DNA of 34,054 nt from Phenylobacterium sp. (GCF_030698145.1 NZ_JAUYNW010000109.1:1-34054); one strand, 5' to 3'. Counted from the first letter of the stretch, positions 24,454-32,967 are shown. The notes: a model not told the origin generated them from the sequence alone. Translations and numbers: made by a program.

Positions 24454-25568
24454 TGGCCGCCTTTCGCCTCGAGATCGCCGCCACCGAGGGCGCCGCCCGC
24501 ACCGGGGTGCTCAAGACCTCGCGCGGCGACATCCGCACCCCGGCCTTCATGCCCGTGGGCACGGCCGCCACCGTCAAGGCGATGACCGTCGACCAGGTCG
24601 CCCAGACCGGAGCCGATATCATCCTGGGCAACACCTACCACCTGATGCTGCGCCCCACCGCCGAGCGGGTGGCGCGGCTGGGCGGGCTGCACCGGTTCAT
24701 GCGGTGGGACAGGCCGATCCTGACTGACTCCGGCGGCTTCCAGGTGATGAGCCTCTCGAAGATCGCCAAGGTCACCGAAGAGTCGGTGGCTTTCCAGAGC
24801 CATATCGACGGGTCGCGCCACATCCTGACCCCGGAACGCTCGATCGAGATCCAAGCCGACTTGCTGGGTTCCGACATCGTCATGCAACTCGACGAATGCG
24901 TGGCGTGGCCGGCGGAAGAGGGCCGCGCGGCCGAGGCCATGCGCCTGTCGGCCCGCTGGGGCGCGCGCTCCAAGGCCGCCTTCGGCGAGCGTGAGCACCA
25001 GGCCCTGTTCGGCATCCAGCAGGGCTCCACCTTCGAGCACCTGCGCAAGGAGTCGGCGGAGCGGCTGATCGAGACCGGCTATGACGGCTACGCCCTGGGC
25101 GGCTTGGCGGTCGGCGAGGGCCACGGCGCCATGTGCGAGGTGCTGGACTATGCACCGGCCATGCTGCCCGCCGACCGGCCGCGCTACCTGATGGGGGTGG
25201 GCAAGCCCATCGACCTGGTGGAGGCGGTCGCCCGTGGGGTCGACATGTTCGACTGCGTCCTGCCCACCCGTTCGGGCCGCCACGGCCAGGCCTGGACCTG
25301 GGAAGGCTCGGTCAACCTGAAGAACGCCCGGTTCGCCGAGGACGACACCCCGCTGGACGAGACCAGCGACTGCCCGGCCTCAAGCCACTATTCCAAGGCC
25401 TATCTGCACCACCTGGTGAAGTCGCAGGAGATCCTGGGCCAGGTGCTGCTCTCCTGGCACAACATCGCCCACTTCCAGGCCCTGATGGCGGCCATGCGAG
25501 TTGCGATCGCCGAGGGCCGATTCGAGGCCTTCCGCCGCGAGTTCAAGGCCCGTCAGCGGATCGGATAG
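24453..25568 (+). CDS. tgt: tRNA-guanine transglycosylase, atypical zinc site
   Basis: The 371-residue protein is bacterial Tgt by length and motifs: [20 protein letters not shown], the general acid Asp in [10 protein letters not shown] and the nucleophile Asp in MFDCVLPTR. It swaps guanine 34 of GUN-anticodon tRNAs for preQ1. The structural zinc site, CxCxxC plus His in E. coli (Cys302, 304, 307, His333), here reads Ser305-Asp-Cys307-Pro-Ala-Ser310, with His336 kept. Two of three cysteines are therefore serine. The reading frame around them is intact, and YSKAYLHHL directly follows, so it is not a frameshift. It overlaps queA by one base and a convergent lipoprotein gene by 16. Confidence 0.96.
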   Translation: MAAFRLEIAATEGAARTGVLKTSRGDIRTPAFMPVGTAATVKAMTVDQVAQTGADIILGNTYHLMLRPTAERVARLGGLHRFMRWDRPILTDSGGFQVMSLSKIAKVTEESVAFQSHIDGSRHILTPERSIEIQADLLGSDIVMQLDECVAWPAEEGRAAEAMRLSARWGARSKAAFGEREHQALFGIQQGSTFEHLRKESAERLIETGYDGYALGGLAVGEGHGAMCEVLDYAPAMLPADRPRYLMGVGKPIDLVEAVARGVDMFDCVLPTRSGRHGQAWTWEGSVNLKNARFAEDDTPLDETSDCPASSHYSKAYLHHLVKSQEILGQVLLSWHNIAHFQALMAAMRVAIAEGRFEAFRREFKARQRIG

Positions 25569-26137
25569 CGGGGTTTGACCTCCTGGCTGGGCACCGCCGA
25601 GCCGGTCAGGATGTGCGACGGCGTCGCCGGTGGGCGGCAGCCCTTCGATTCGCCCAGACCCTTCAGATAGGCGCGCCGCACTCCGCCCGCGGTGATCGCC
25701 CCGGCCACCAGTTGGTCGTGCCGTTCGGCGCCGCTCAGCTTCCGCACCCAGCTTCGAAACGGGATGATGTCGGACGCCGCGCCCGCCACCAGGCCAAGCG
25801 CCGTGTCGCGGCCGCGGAACATGACGCTCAGATTGTCGGCGTCGGGCTCGTCCAGGTCGTCACCGAGCGCGGCGTTCAAAGGGATAATCAGGGCCGCCAG
25901 TTCGTCGCAGGTCGCCCGCTCCGGGCGCTGATAGGGATCGGCCAGGGCCTGCAGTAGCACGGGCGGGATCTTGGTGCGCAGCAGGTTGACGTCACGCAGC
26001 GGTGAGGCGACCGCGCCGCCCATGCTCTCGCGCCTTGCCTGCGAGGTCGTCTGGATCTCGGGTGAGCCGTCGGCCCGCGTGGTGGTGCAGGCGCCGATCA
26101 GGGCGAGAAGGGGCAGGAGGGCGACGGCCGCGCGCAT
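25553..26137 (-). CDS. Hypothetical lipoprotein
   Basis: The 194-residue protein has a hydrophobic start and lipobox LIGAC followed by TTTRADGS. The mature part is mostly soluble, with [19 protein letters not shown], an [13 protein letters not shown] segment and a small hydrophobic stretch ([15 protein letters not shown]). ATG 26137 is chosen; a TTG two codons earlier is in frame. I recall similar uncharacterised lipoproteins in Caulobacterales, but no function is known to me. Its last 16 bases overlap the tgt end on the opposite strand. Confidence 0.75.
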   Translation of the reverse strand: MRAAVALLPLLALIGACTTTRADGSPEIQTTSQARRESMGGAVASPLRDVNLLRTKIPPVLLQALADPYQRPERATCDELAALIIPLNAALGDDLDEPDADNLSVMFRGRDTALGLVAGAASDIIPFRSWVRKLSGAERHDQLVAGAITAGGVRRAYLKGLGESKGCRPPATPSHILTGSAVPSQEVKPRYPIR

Positions 26138-26256
26138 GGCCAAGTCTAGTCCGAGCCCTACGCTGAAGGAAAGGTCTCGACCCGGCCTTGCTCCGGCGCG
26201 GACGCCCGCCTAAGGTCCGCGCCGCTTCGCCCGGCGCCCCAAACGCGCCGCGCCAA

Positions 26257-26331
26257 GGGCCGGTAGCTCAGTGGTAGAGCATTCGACTTTTAATCGAATG
26301 GTCGTGAGTTCGAACCTCACCCGGCCTACCA
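26257..26331 (+). tRNA. tRNA-Lys (anticodon UUU)
   Basis: The 75-base gene folds as a standard cloverleaf. The acceptor GGGCCGG pairs with CCGGCCT (first pair G-U), the D arm is GCTCAGTGGTAGAGC, and the anticodon stem TTCGA/TCGAA holds the loop CTTTTAA with UUU at 26289-26291. The T arm contains GTTCGAACC, and CCA is encoded (26329-26331). It lies immediately before the phage tail genes. tRNA 3' ends are favoured phage integration sites, but no integrase gene or second copy of its 3' end is present in the window. Confidence 0.97.
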
Positions 26332-26782
26332 TCCTCACTCATTGAAGGGTTTGGATGCCGCCCCGCTCTCCGGGGACAAAGCGTGGGGCTTTGAGGCGCC
26401 AAGCCACATTAGTGGCGAAAATCCTTGCAAAATGGCACGAATTGGCGCATCAATTCCCCAGATGTGAAGTTTGCGCCTTGGGCCTAAGGCCCCGCAGACG
26501 ACCGATCTTCTCCGACATCGATTGTCCTTCCCGAACCGCGGCGACTTGGCTGATCGCGGAGCCGGTTGCGTGCTGGATGGCTCGTGACTCCGGTCAGCCG
26601 CCATCCTGCGGGCCTGCGGCAGCGCGCCGCCAGCTTGATCGAGATCGATTCAGGTCGAAACGGCGAAGACCTCTGGTCACTTGAGTTATTGGGCGACTGC
26701 AGCCGCGAACTTTCGCGCTTGGCGCCCGCGCTTCCAGTCGCCGCCCTGGCGCGGCCTCGGCCTCACAATGGGAAGATGAGAT
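26332..26782. other. Unassigned gap between tRNA-Lys and the phage genes
   Basis: These 451 bases hold no gene I can support. Frames up to about 110 codons occur on both strands, but they overlap each other, lack ribosome sites or coding-like codon use, and resemble no family. The tRNA end followed by non-coding, lower-GC DNA is what a phage attachment junction or the scar of deleted prophage genes would look like. A weak hairpin (CCCCG...CGGGG) lies near 26356-26380. GGAAGATGAGAT at the right end is the ribosome site of the first tail gene. Confidence 0.5.
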
Positions 26783-27211
26783 ATGTCCAAGGGCAACACC
26801 TTTGAGAACGACCTGCTGAAGCTGGTCTTCAACGCGACCGCCATCGCCAACCTGGCTGACAACGCCACGAGCGCGCCGCTGACCAGTCTCTATGTCTCGC
26901 TCCACACGGCCGATCCAGGCGAGGCCGGAACCGAGGCGACAAGCGAATGCGGCTACACCCCCTACGCGCGTGCCGCGGTGGCCCGTACCGCCGGTGGTTG
27001 GGCGGTTGCGCTCAGCTCCGTGTCGCCGGTCGCAGACATTTCGTTCCCAATGGCCACCGGCGGTTCAGAGACCGCGACCCATTTCGCTGTCGGCGTTGCG
27101 GCGTCCGGCGCGACGAAGGTGCTCTACAAGGGCGCGATCAATCCCACTATCGCGATCAGCAACGGCGTCCAGCCCATGCTGACGACCGCGACCGCCATTT
27201 CGGAAGACTAG
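26783..27211 (+). CDS. Phage structural (tail/fibre-type) protein
   Basis: The 142-residue protein begins with a helical segment (FENDLLKLVFNATAIANLAD), then SLYVSLHTADPGEAGTEATS, YARAAVARTAGGW and ISFPMATGGSETATHFAVG. This YVSLHTADPGE pattern is widespread in phages and prophages of proteobacteria, next to tail and fibre genes, and is usually labelled a tail fibre or virion-associated protein. A ribosome site GGAAGATGAGAT precedes ATG 26783. It is the first gene of the phage block, and GC is lower than in the housekeeping genes to the left. Confidence 0.7.
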   Translation: MSKGNTFENDLLKLVFNATAIANLADNATSAPLTSLYVSLHTADPGEAGTEATSECGYTPYARAAVARTAGGWAVALSSVSPVADISFPMATGGSETATHFAVGVAASGATKVLYKGAINPTIAISNGVQPMLTTATAISED

Positions 27212-27215
27212 GCCC

Positions 27216-28025
27216 ATGGCGATCACGACCATCGACGGCATGATGGCGGGGGGGCGACCAGCCAGTTACGTCTATAAGGGTCCGCCTCCAATCTCGACCA
27301 TCATCGCCGGTCGACACCAGTCGCTATGGGGCCTCGACGGCAGCCCTGGCTCGGGCCTCTTCGATACGACGCTCAACGGCGTCGTCCTGGATAGTTCGGC
27401 CGGGAACGTCCAGGGAATGATTTCCCGAAGCGACCCTGTGTCGGGGGAGGCCCGCCTGGCGCGCACGGTCGTGCGGTCCAGCGTCGGCGGGCTTGTGCTC
27501 GTATGCGACCGTCTCTGGCACAATGGGGGCGTCAACCCCGCCATCACGACGGCGCAGGCAATCGCGACGCCGGTATGGCCTGCCCGCGACATGGACGGCG
27601 CGACCCTCGGGCGGGGGGTTATAGTCGGCCTTGAGGTTAGCGCTATCACCGGCGCTGGCTCGCCGGTCGTCAGCATCAGCTACACGAACACGGCCAGCGT
27701 CGCTGCTCGTACCGGGACGCTCGTGCACGGCACGACCTCGGCGGCGGTTCCGGGGGCCTTCTACCCCTTCGGTCTGCAAGCAGACGATGAAGGCGTGAAG
27801 TCCGTGGAAAGCATCACGCTTTCAACGAGCTGGACCTCGGGAACAATCAATCTTGCGGCATATCGTGTCCTCGCCGCCATCGACGTTCCGGCCGTCGGAA
27901 GCATCGATCCGCTGACCGGAGGGCTGCCCAGGATTTTCGACGGAAGCGTGCTCTTCCTGATGCTTCTTCCCAACTCCTCGACGGCCTTCCGGCTCATGGC
28001 TCTCCTCACTGAAACTCACGGGTAG
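27216..28025 (+). CDS. Phage structural protein, tandem copy 1
   Basis: The 269-residue protein is the first of three adjacent paralogues. It starts MAITTIDGMMAGGRPASYVY, has AGRHQSLWGLDGSPGSG, DRLWHNGGVNPAITTAQAIA, WPARDMDGATLGRG, then VSISYTNTASVAARTGT and a VKSVESITLSTSWTSG block, and ends TETHG. The beta-rich, Gly/Ser/Thr-rich make-up and the tight spacing with tail genes suggest a virion surface or tail-tip protein. I recall similar uncharacterised proteins in alphaproteobacterial prophages. It lies 4 bases after the previous gene and 3 before copy 2. Confidence 0.65.
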   Translation: MAITTIDGMMAGGRPASYVYKGPPPISTIIAGRHQSLWGLDGSPGSGLFDTTLNGVVLDSSAGNVQGMISRSDPVSGEARLARTVVRSSVGGLVLVCDRLWHNGGVNPAITTAQAIATPVWPARDMDGATLGRGVIVGLEVSAITGAGSPVVSISYTNTASVAARTGTLVHGTTSAAVPGAFYPFGLQADDEGVKSVESITLSTSWTSGTINLAAYRVLAAIDVPAVGSIDPLTGGLPRIFDGSVLFLMLLPNSSTAFRLMALLTETHG

Positions 28026-28028
28026 CCT

Positions 28029-28838
28029 ATGGCGATCACCACCCTGGACAGTATCATCGCGGGCCTCCAACCGCCCACCTACTATGCGAAGGGCCTAAGT
28101 GGCACCAACGTCGTCGGCCGGGCCTATTCGTGGTGGCGGGCGATCAACAGCATTTCGGGAGATGCAGCGGCTCCGGCTGGCGGCGTTGGCGGCGAGACCC
28201 TTGTCAGCCCAGTTCGCGGCGAACTCATGCGTCGCGACCCGGTCTCGGGAAATGCCTATCTGGCGCGGTTCGTTTGCCACGCTGGGCAGGTTGGTCAGGT
28301 GACGCTCGCCGATCGTATCTGGCAGAACTCAGGCCTATCGGTCACGTCCACCGCCGTGCAATCCATCGCTAGTCCGACCTGGCCCGCTCGTGACGAGGAC
28401 GGCGCGACGCTGGGCAAAGGCTTCATGCTGGCGGTGGAAATCCAGTCCGTCATGGGCGCTGGCGGTCCAACCATCACGGTCAGTTACACGAACTCAGCTG
28501 GGGTCGCGGGGCGAACCGGGACCAACAAGGTCTCGGCTAGCGGCTCATCCCCAGCGGGCACCTTCTATGTAGTCGAGCTTCAAGACGGCGACGCGGGCGT
28601 GCGCTCCGTCCAGAGCATCCAACTCTCGGGTTCTTGGACGAGCGGCGCCCTGAGCCTCGTGGCCTATCGCCCGCTGGTCCACGCCGCGATCACCGGAAGC
28701 CATCAGCCGGTGACCTACGACGCGATGCGCCTGGGCCTTCCGCGCATCTATGACGGGACCGTCTATTTCCTGACCACCATCCCGCTCGCGAACAGCGGTG
28801 TGAACGTCTTCGGGCAGATCATTGAGGCGCACGGGTAA
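28029..28838 (+). CDS. Phage structural protein, tandem copy 2
   Basis: The 269-residue paralogue of copy 1 starts MAITTLDSIIAGLQPPTYYA and keeps the same landmarks: RGELMRRDPVSGNAYLARFV, DRIWQNSGLSVTSTAVQSIA, WPARDEDGATLGKG, ITVSYTNSAGVAGRTGTN, GVRSVQSIQLSGSWTSGALS and LGLPRIYDGTVYFL. By eye the copies share about half their residues. The most alike part is the carboxy two-thirds; the amino region after residue ~35 varies more. Its TAA stop shares its last base with the ATG of copy 3. Confidence 0.65.
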   Translation: MAITTLDSIIAGLQPPTYYAKGLSGTNVVGRAYSWWRAINSISGDAAAPAGGVGGETLVSPVRGELMRRDPVSGNAYLARFVCHAGQVGQVTLADRIWQNSGLSVTSTAVQSIASPTWPARDEDGATLGKGFMLAVEIQSVMGAGGPTITVSYTNSAGVAGRTGTNKVSASGSSPAGTFYVVELQDGDAGVRSVQSIQLSGSWTSGALSLVAYRPLVHAAITGSHQPVTYDAMRLGLPRIYDGTVYFLTTIPLANSGVNVFGQIIEAHG

Positions 28839-29641
28839 TGGCCATCACGACCCTCGACCTTGCGATCTCGGGCATGCAGAAGCCCGAGCCATTCGCTAAG
28901 GGAACGACCGGAACAATGGTCAGCGGGCGACCGCACAGTTCGTGGCGAGCCGCCGGCCTGCCCATCGCCGGGGCTACGTCCGCCACGCTGAATGGCGACA
29001 CCCTGATTGCGCCGGTCGTCGGGCAGTTGGATCGCCACAACCCGGCGTCGGGTAACGCCTACCTGGCCCGGTTCGAGGCGCAGGTAATCCAGCCTTGCGC
29101 CCTCATGCTGATCGACCGCCTCTGGCACAATGGCGGTTACGCCATCACCGCCACAACCGCTCAAGCCATCGTCAGCCCGGCGTGGCCCATGCGCGACAAG
29201 AACGCAGCGACCCTCGGCGAGGGCGTGCTGCTGGGCTTGGAGGTGATAACCGCCTGCGGCGCGGCCGCGCCGCTCATCACCGTCGAATACACCAACTCGG
29301 CAGGAGTCTCGGACCGTATCGGCGCCAACATCTATCCGACCGCCAACTCCCCACCCGTCGGTGCATTCTATCCCATTGAGCTTCAGGACGGCGATGTGGG
29401 CGTGCGCTCGGTGCAGTCGCTCACGCTCTCGGTTTCCTGGATTTCGGGGACCATCGCGCTCGTTGCATACCGCCCGATCGCCTTACTGGACATCACGACG
29501 AGTAACACGCCGAACGCGGCCGATGCGATTTCACTCGGGCTGCCGCAGATCTACGACAACAGCGTTCTGTCCTTCATCATGATCCCCGAGGCCACGTCCA
29601 ATAGCACGATCTCCGGCCACCTGATCGAAACCCACGGTTGA
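28838..29641 (+). CDS. Phage structural protein, tandem copy 3
   Basis: The 267-residue third paralogue begins MAITTLDLAISGMQKPEPFA. It has GQLDRHNPASGNAYLARFEA, DRLWHNGGYAITATTAQAIV, WPMRDKNAATLGEG, ITVEYTNSAGVSDRIGAN, GVRSVQSLTLSVSWISGTIA and LGLPQIYDNSVLSFI, and ends IETHG. The start overlaps the copy 2 stop by one base, a sign of one transcript with coupled translation. Three different copies kept side by side suggest a hetero-oligomeric virion part, or successive duplication with specialisation of a surface protein. Confidence 0.65.
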   Translation: MAITTLDLAISGMQKPEPFAKGTTGTMVSGRPHSSWRAAGLPIAGATSATLNGDTLIAPVVGQLDRHNPASGNAYLARFEAQVIQPCALMLIDRLWHNGGYAITATTAQAIVSPAWPMRDKNAATLGEGVLLGLEVITACGAAAPLITVEYTNSAGVSDRIGANIYPTANSPPVGAFYPIELQDGDVGVRSVQSLTLSVSWISGTIALVAYRPIALLDITTSNTPNAADAISLGLPQIYDNSVLSFIMIPEATSNSTISGHLIETHG

Positions 29642-29645
29642 GGGT

Positions 29646-30245
29646 ATGGCAGTCACCGGACGCGGCAGGGCCCCCTTCAAGTCCACGTTGTTCTACCGCG
29701 ACGCCTATTCGCGGGTCACGTCCACGTGGTCAGTCAACAACAAGCTTTGGGCGGCCGGGGGAGAGCTCGGTCTTCCGATCACCGACTTCTACGGCCTGAC
29801 GCCCGCCTCTTCGGGGGTCGTCAGCGCGGTCGGGGCGTCCGCCGGCGTGGCCGCGGTCGGAGCGAATGGCTTCGCCACCGCGTCATCGACGGCAAGCTCG
29901 GGAAGCCTAGCATCTGGCGTCGGCCTAGCCTCAGCGGTCGCCTCGGCGCTCGGCGCGGCCGATGGCACAGCTGCGGCTTACGGGCAGAGCGCTCTCGCCG
30001 GATCGGGTTCCGTTGGCGCGGCGCAGGGCGTGGCCGCCGCGGTTGGCGTCGCGTCCGGCCATTCGACGCCCGTCGCCACGCCTGACGCCCGCATCCTTCC
30101 GATCCTGCGGGAGCCGCGGATCCTGCCCATCATGAGTGAGCAACGCACGTTCTCGATCAGCGACGAGCTGCGCACGCACTCGATCGCTGCTGAAGACCGA
30201 AGCCTCGCAGTGCGGGGTGAAACCCGAACCCTGGTGACAATCTAA
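29646..30245 (+). CDS. Phage protein with Ala/Gly/Ser-rich core and nonapeptide repeats
   Basis: The 199-residue protein has three parts. Residues 1-~55 look folded (GRGRAPFKSTLFYRDAYSRV; WAAGGELGLPITDFYG). Residues ~56-145 are low complexity, mostly Ala, Gly, Ser and Val. Residues ~148-199 are a nine-residue repeat beginning with Arg: RILPILREP, RILPIMSEQ, RTFSISDEL, RTHSIAAED, RSLAVRGET and a final RTLVTI. Such regular short repeats often form beta-solenoids or fibrous tips. No family is recognised. The TAA stop shares its last base with the next ATG. Confidence 0.6.
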   Translation: MAVTGRGRAPFKSTLFYRDAYSRVTSTWSVNNKLWAAGGELGLPITDFYGLTPASSGVVSAVGASAGVAAVGANGFATASSTASSGSLASGVGLASAVASALGAADGTAAAYGQSALAGSGSVGAAQGVAAAVGVASGHSTPVATPDARILPILREPRILPIMSEQRTFSISDELRTHSIAAEDRSLAVRGETRTLVTI

Positions 30246-30553
30246 TGGCGACAACATTCAAATACGACGCCGCCGGCCCATGGATCGCCAAGGATCCGAA
30301 CGCGGTTCTCGATTATCAGCTCAACTGGGACGCCATCGGCGACAGCTGGTTGAACGGCGATACCATTTCCGCCGCGACCTGGACCGTGGCCGCCGGCATC
30401 ACCAAGGACAGCGACGACCGCACCACCACCACCACCCGGATCTGGCTTTCCGGTGGAACGGCGGGTCAAACCTATGTCGTTTCCTGCCGGATCATGACCG
30501 CCGGCGGCCGGGTCGAGGATCGCAGCTTTCGCATCGTCTGCGCCGAGCGGTAA
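30245..30553 (+). CDS. Phage fibre-tail adaptor-like protein
   Basis: The 102-residue protein has the pattern KDPNAVLDYQLNWDAIGDSW, LNGDTISAATWTVAAGIT and TRIWLSGGTAGQTYVVSCRI, ending in EDRSFRIVCAER. This Ig-like domain is common in siphophage tail regions and is labelled phage fibre-tail adaptor in recent annotation. It would link a fibre to the tail or head-tail junction. It overlaps the preceding gene by one base and stops 3 bases before a GTG-started small gene. Confidence 0.7.
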   Translation: MATTFKYDAAGPWIAKDPNAVLDYQLNWDAIGDSWLNGDTISAATWTVAAGITKDSDDRTTTTTRIWLSGGTAGQTYVVSCRIMTAGGRVEDRSFRIVCAER

Positions 30554-30556
30554 ATC

Positions 30557-30739
30557 GTGACCCGCAACGACGAACGTGCGCCGGCGACCGCCTCGCGTCC
30601 CTTTGGGCCTTTCTTTCAGGTCGGCGAACAGAGTCCCGCAGCTTGGGCGCGGGGGACCAACGCCCTTCAGACCGAGGCGCACTACGGAAATATGCGGATC
30701 ACCGCGTCCAATGAAGTCACCGTGGAGCCGGTACTATGA
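30557..30739 (+). CDS. Small phage protein, GTG start
   Basis: A 60-residue frame starts at GTG 30557 and ends with TGA overlapping the next ATG (ATGA, 30736-30739). The protein is MTRNDERAPATASRPFGPFF and onward, with a helix-poor, Pro/Arg/Ala-rich make-up. The gene-end overlap and filled spacing support a real gene; the product is unrecognised. The position between the adaptor and tail terminator genes is where small head-tail joining proteins sit in related phages. Confidence 0.55.
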   Translation: MTRNDERAPATASRPFGPFFQVGEQSPAAWARGTNALQTEAHYGNMRITASNEVTVEPVL

Positions 30740-31140
30740 GCATCGACGCTATCCGCGCCTCGCTGCAGATTGCGCTCGACGCGATCATGCCGCCCATCGC
30801 CACCGCCTGGGAAGATGTCGCGTTCACGCCAGCGAGCGGCATGCCCTACCAGAGCATGAGCATTGCCTTCGCCGACCCTGAGAACAACGACAGCAGCGCC
30901 GCCTACCGCCAGGGCGGAGTCATGCAAGTGACGCTGCGTTACCCCACAGGCGTCGGTCCGGCCGCCGCTGAAGAGCGCGCTATCGCTATCCGAGCTGCTT
31001 TCCCGCGCGGCAGCACGCTGACCTATGGCGAGGTCCAAACGATCGTCGAGACGACGCCGGCGATCGTCACCGCACCCACCGAAGGCGACCGGATGGTTCG
31101 CATCGTGCGGGTCCGCTTCTACGCCAACGACCTGATCTGA
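30736..31140 (+). CDS. Phage tail terminator-like protein (DUF4128 type)
   Basis: The 134-residue protein begins with a helix (SIDAIRASLQIALDAIMPPI), then WEDVAFTPASGMPYQSMSIA, GGVMQVTLRYPTG, a helical AEERAIAIRAAFPRG and a strand EGDRMVRIVRVRFYAND. The arrangement matches DUF4128/tail-terminator proteins of long-tailed phages, which cap the tail tube and join it to the head. It lies just before the tail tube gene, which is the normal order. I infer the role from fold pattern and order. Confidence 0.72.
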   Translation: MSIDAIRASLQIALDAIMPPIATAWEDVAFTPASGMPYQSMSIAFADPENNDSSAAYRQGGVMQVTLRYPTGVGPAAAEERAIAIRAAFPRGSTLTYGEVQTIVETTPAIVTAPTEGDRMVRIVRVRFYANDLI

Positions 31141-31230
31141 CGGCGCATTCAGCGCCTGTCCGACGACGGCCGAACCTCCGGTCCGTCATTTCAACGATTC
31201 CAACCCATCAATTGATCGGAGAGACTTCCC

Positions 31231-32442
31231 ATGCCTGTCGCACAAGGTATCGCCAAGCAGCTCAAGGCCGTCAAGCAGACGGCGCTGGGTGCTCCGGGCT
31301 CGACCGGGAGCGCGCTGGTCCGCCGGCTCACCGCCACATTCAACCTCGACCGTGACACCTATTCGTCCAACGAAATCGCCAGCCACCAGCAATCGACCGG
31401 CGCCACCGCCGGGATCGGCAAGACTTCGGGCAAGCTGAACTGCGAGATATCCCCTGGCACCTACGCCAACTTCTGGGCCGCCCTGCTTCGCAAGGACATG
31501 GCCGCCACCGCGGCGATGACCGCCGTCGGCATCACGATCAGCGGCGGGGCTCCTGCCTGGACCGTTCAACGCTCCGCCGGCTCCTGGCTCACCGATGGCG
31601 TCAAGGCGGGCGATGTAGTCCGCTTGTCGGTTGGTGCGCTGAACGGCGCCAACATTTCCAAGAACCTCATTGTCACGGCCATCAGTTCCGGCACGGCCAT
31701 GACCGTCGTCCCGCTCAACGGTGTGGCTCTGATGAGTGAAGGCCCGATCACGGGTTGCACGGTCACCGTGGTCGGCAAGAAAACCCGAGTTCCCACCTCG
31801 GGCCACACCAACGACTATTTCTCGGTCGAACAATGGTTCGCCGATCTCGTCAAGTCGGAGCTCTATACTGACGTGAAGGTGGCGATGGCCGACGTCGCGC
31901 TGCCCGCCACCGGCATCGCCACGGTCAATTTCGACATGCCGGGCCTTGGCCGGACCACCGGTGCAGCCGAGGTGATGACCTCGCCGACGCCTGAGACGGG
32001 TACGTCGATCCTCTCGGCGGTAGCGGGCAAGGTGATCATCGGGGGCGCCGTCACCAGCGTCACGGGAGCGCAGCTCCAGATTACCGGCAACATCCAGGCC
32101 GGTGAGGCCGAAATGGGCTCCAACGCCATTTCCGATCACCAGCGCGGTCGCGTTGCGGTCACAGGCTCCTTCACCGCCAAGTTCAGCTCCACCACCCTCC
32201 AGGACTTGTTCAACAGCCAAGCGCCGGCTCACTTGATCCTGGTCGCAGCCGCCAACAGCATGCCGGCGTCGGATTTCGTCGCGTTCTCGCTAAGCAACGT
32301 CAAGATTCTCAGCGATGGCGCCGATGACGGCGAGAAAGAAATCATCCGGACCTACTCGTTCACCGCCGCCATCAACGGCGCCGGCGGGACGGCCCTGGCC
32401 AATGACCAGACAATCATCTCGATCCAAGACAGCGCCGCCTAA
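31231..32442 (+). CDS. Phage tail tube protein
   Basis: The 403-residue protein matches the alphaproteobacterial prophage tail tube type. It opens PVAQGIAKQLKAVKQTALG, followed by RLTATFNLDRDTYSSNEIAS and a GKLNCEISPGTYANFWAALL strand pair, then an inserted Ig-like part (residues ~95-180). The carboxy part has AEMGSNAISDHQRGRVAVTG and KEIIRTYSFTAAINGAG. It would polymerise as hexameric rings around the tape measure. A GGAGAG ribosome site precedes ATG 31231. A hairpin with T5 follows, as often seen after this highly expressed gene. Confidence 0.8.
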   Translation: MPVAQGIAKQLKAVKQTALGAPGSTGSALVRRLTATFNLDRDTYSSNEIASHQQSTGATAGIGKTSGKLNCEISPGTYANFWAALLRKDMAATAAMTAVGITISGGAPAWTVQRSAGSWLTDGVKAGDVVRLSVGALNGANISKNLIVTAISSGTAMTVVPLNGVALMSEGPITGCTVTVVGKKTRVPTSGHTNDYFSVEQWFADLVKSELYTDVKVAMADVALPATGIATVNFDMPGLGRTTGAAEVMTSPTPETGTSILSAVAGKVIIGGAVTSVTGAQLQITGNIQAGEAEMGSNAISDHQRGRVAVTGSFTAKFSSTTLQDLFNSQAPAHLILVAAANSMPASDFVAFSLSNVKILSDGADDGEKEIIRTYSFTAAINGAGGTALANDQTIISIQDSAA

Positions 32443-32491
32443 TCCGCCGCGTGGGGGCCGCTGAGTCCTGTCTTCGTCACCCAACTTTACC

Positions 32492-32516
32492 GCCCGGTCG
32501 CGCCGGGCTGCTTTTT
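32492..32516 (+). terminator. Terminator or attenuator after the tail tube gene
   Basis: GCCCGG (32492-32497) pairs with CCGGGC (32503-32508) around TCGCG, followed three bases later by TTTTT (32512-32516). It lies between the tail tube and the chaperone gene, where a partial stop would give many tube subunits and few chaperones. Confidence 0.7.
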
Positions 32517-32526
32517 CCGAAAGCAA

Positions 32527-32967
32527 ATGATCATGACCAAGATCGCAAACCTCTCCCTCGCCGACCTCGACGCCCGCAAGGCCAGCGAAGGAGCGTTCGA
32601 GTTCGAATATCTCCAGCCGGACGGTGAGACGTCGGGCGTCTTCTTCTCGGTCCTGGGCGGCCAGTCCAAGATCGTGCAAGACGAGGCCAACCGCCTGATC
32701 AACGAGCGGCGCCGCAAGGAGGCCGTGCAGGCCGCCCAGGCCAAGACCAGCCGCAACACCGAGACCTACACCTCGGTCGAGAACGATGTCGAGTTCGGCC
32801 AGCGCCTGGCCGCCGTACGCGTGGTCGGCTGGCGCGGGATCAAGGAGACCTTTTCCCCCGAGCTCGCCCTGGCGCTCTGCCGCTCCAACCAGGACATCGC
32901 CAGTCAGGTCCTGGAACGGTCCAACGATATGGCGAATTTTATGAAGCCCTCGTCGTCGATCTCATAG
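32527..32967 (+). CDS. Phage tail assembly chaperone, short form
   Basis: The 146-residue zero-frame product starts MIMTKIANLSLADLDARKAS and is followed by FEFEYLQPDGETSGVFFSVL, an Arg/Lys-rich helix and WRGIKETFSPELALALCRSN. It sits directly after the tail tube gene, where siphophages encode the gpG-type chaperone. It stops at TAG 32965-32967, only nine codons after the TTTT slip site. The downstream -1 frame continues for 124 codons without its own start. ATG 32527 and ATG 32533 are both possible starts; the ribosome site is weak for both. Confidence 0.78.
   Translation: MIMTKIANLSLADLDARKASEGAFEFEYLQPDGETSGVFFSVLGGQSKIVQDEANRLINERRRKEAVQAAQAKTSRNTETYTSVENDVEFGQRLAAVRVVGWRGIKETFSPELALALCRSNQDIASQVLERSNDMANFMKPSSSIS

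Noticed and set aside
26355..26684. 109-codon plus-strand and 89-codon minus-strand frames after tRNA-Lys
   Set aside because: They overlap each other, lack ribosome sites and resemble nothing; treated as non-coding.
32931..32943. Canonical X-XXY-YYZ slippery heptamer
   Set aside because: Zero-frame codons are GCG AAT TTT ATG; Asn AAT cannot re-pair after a -1 shift, so only a single-codon slip at TTTT is supported.
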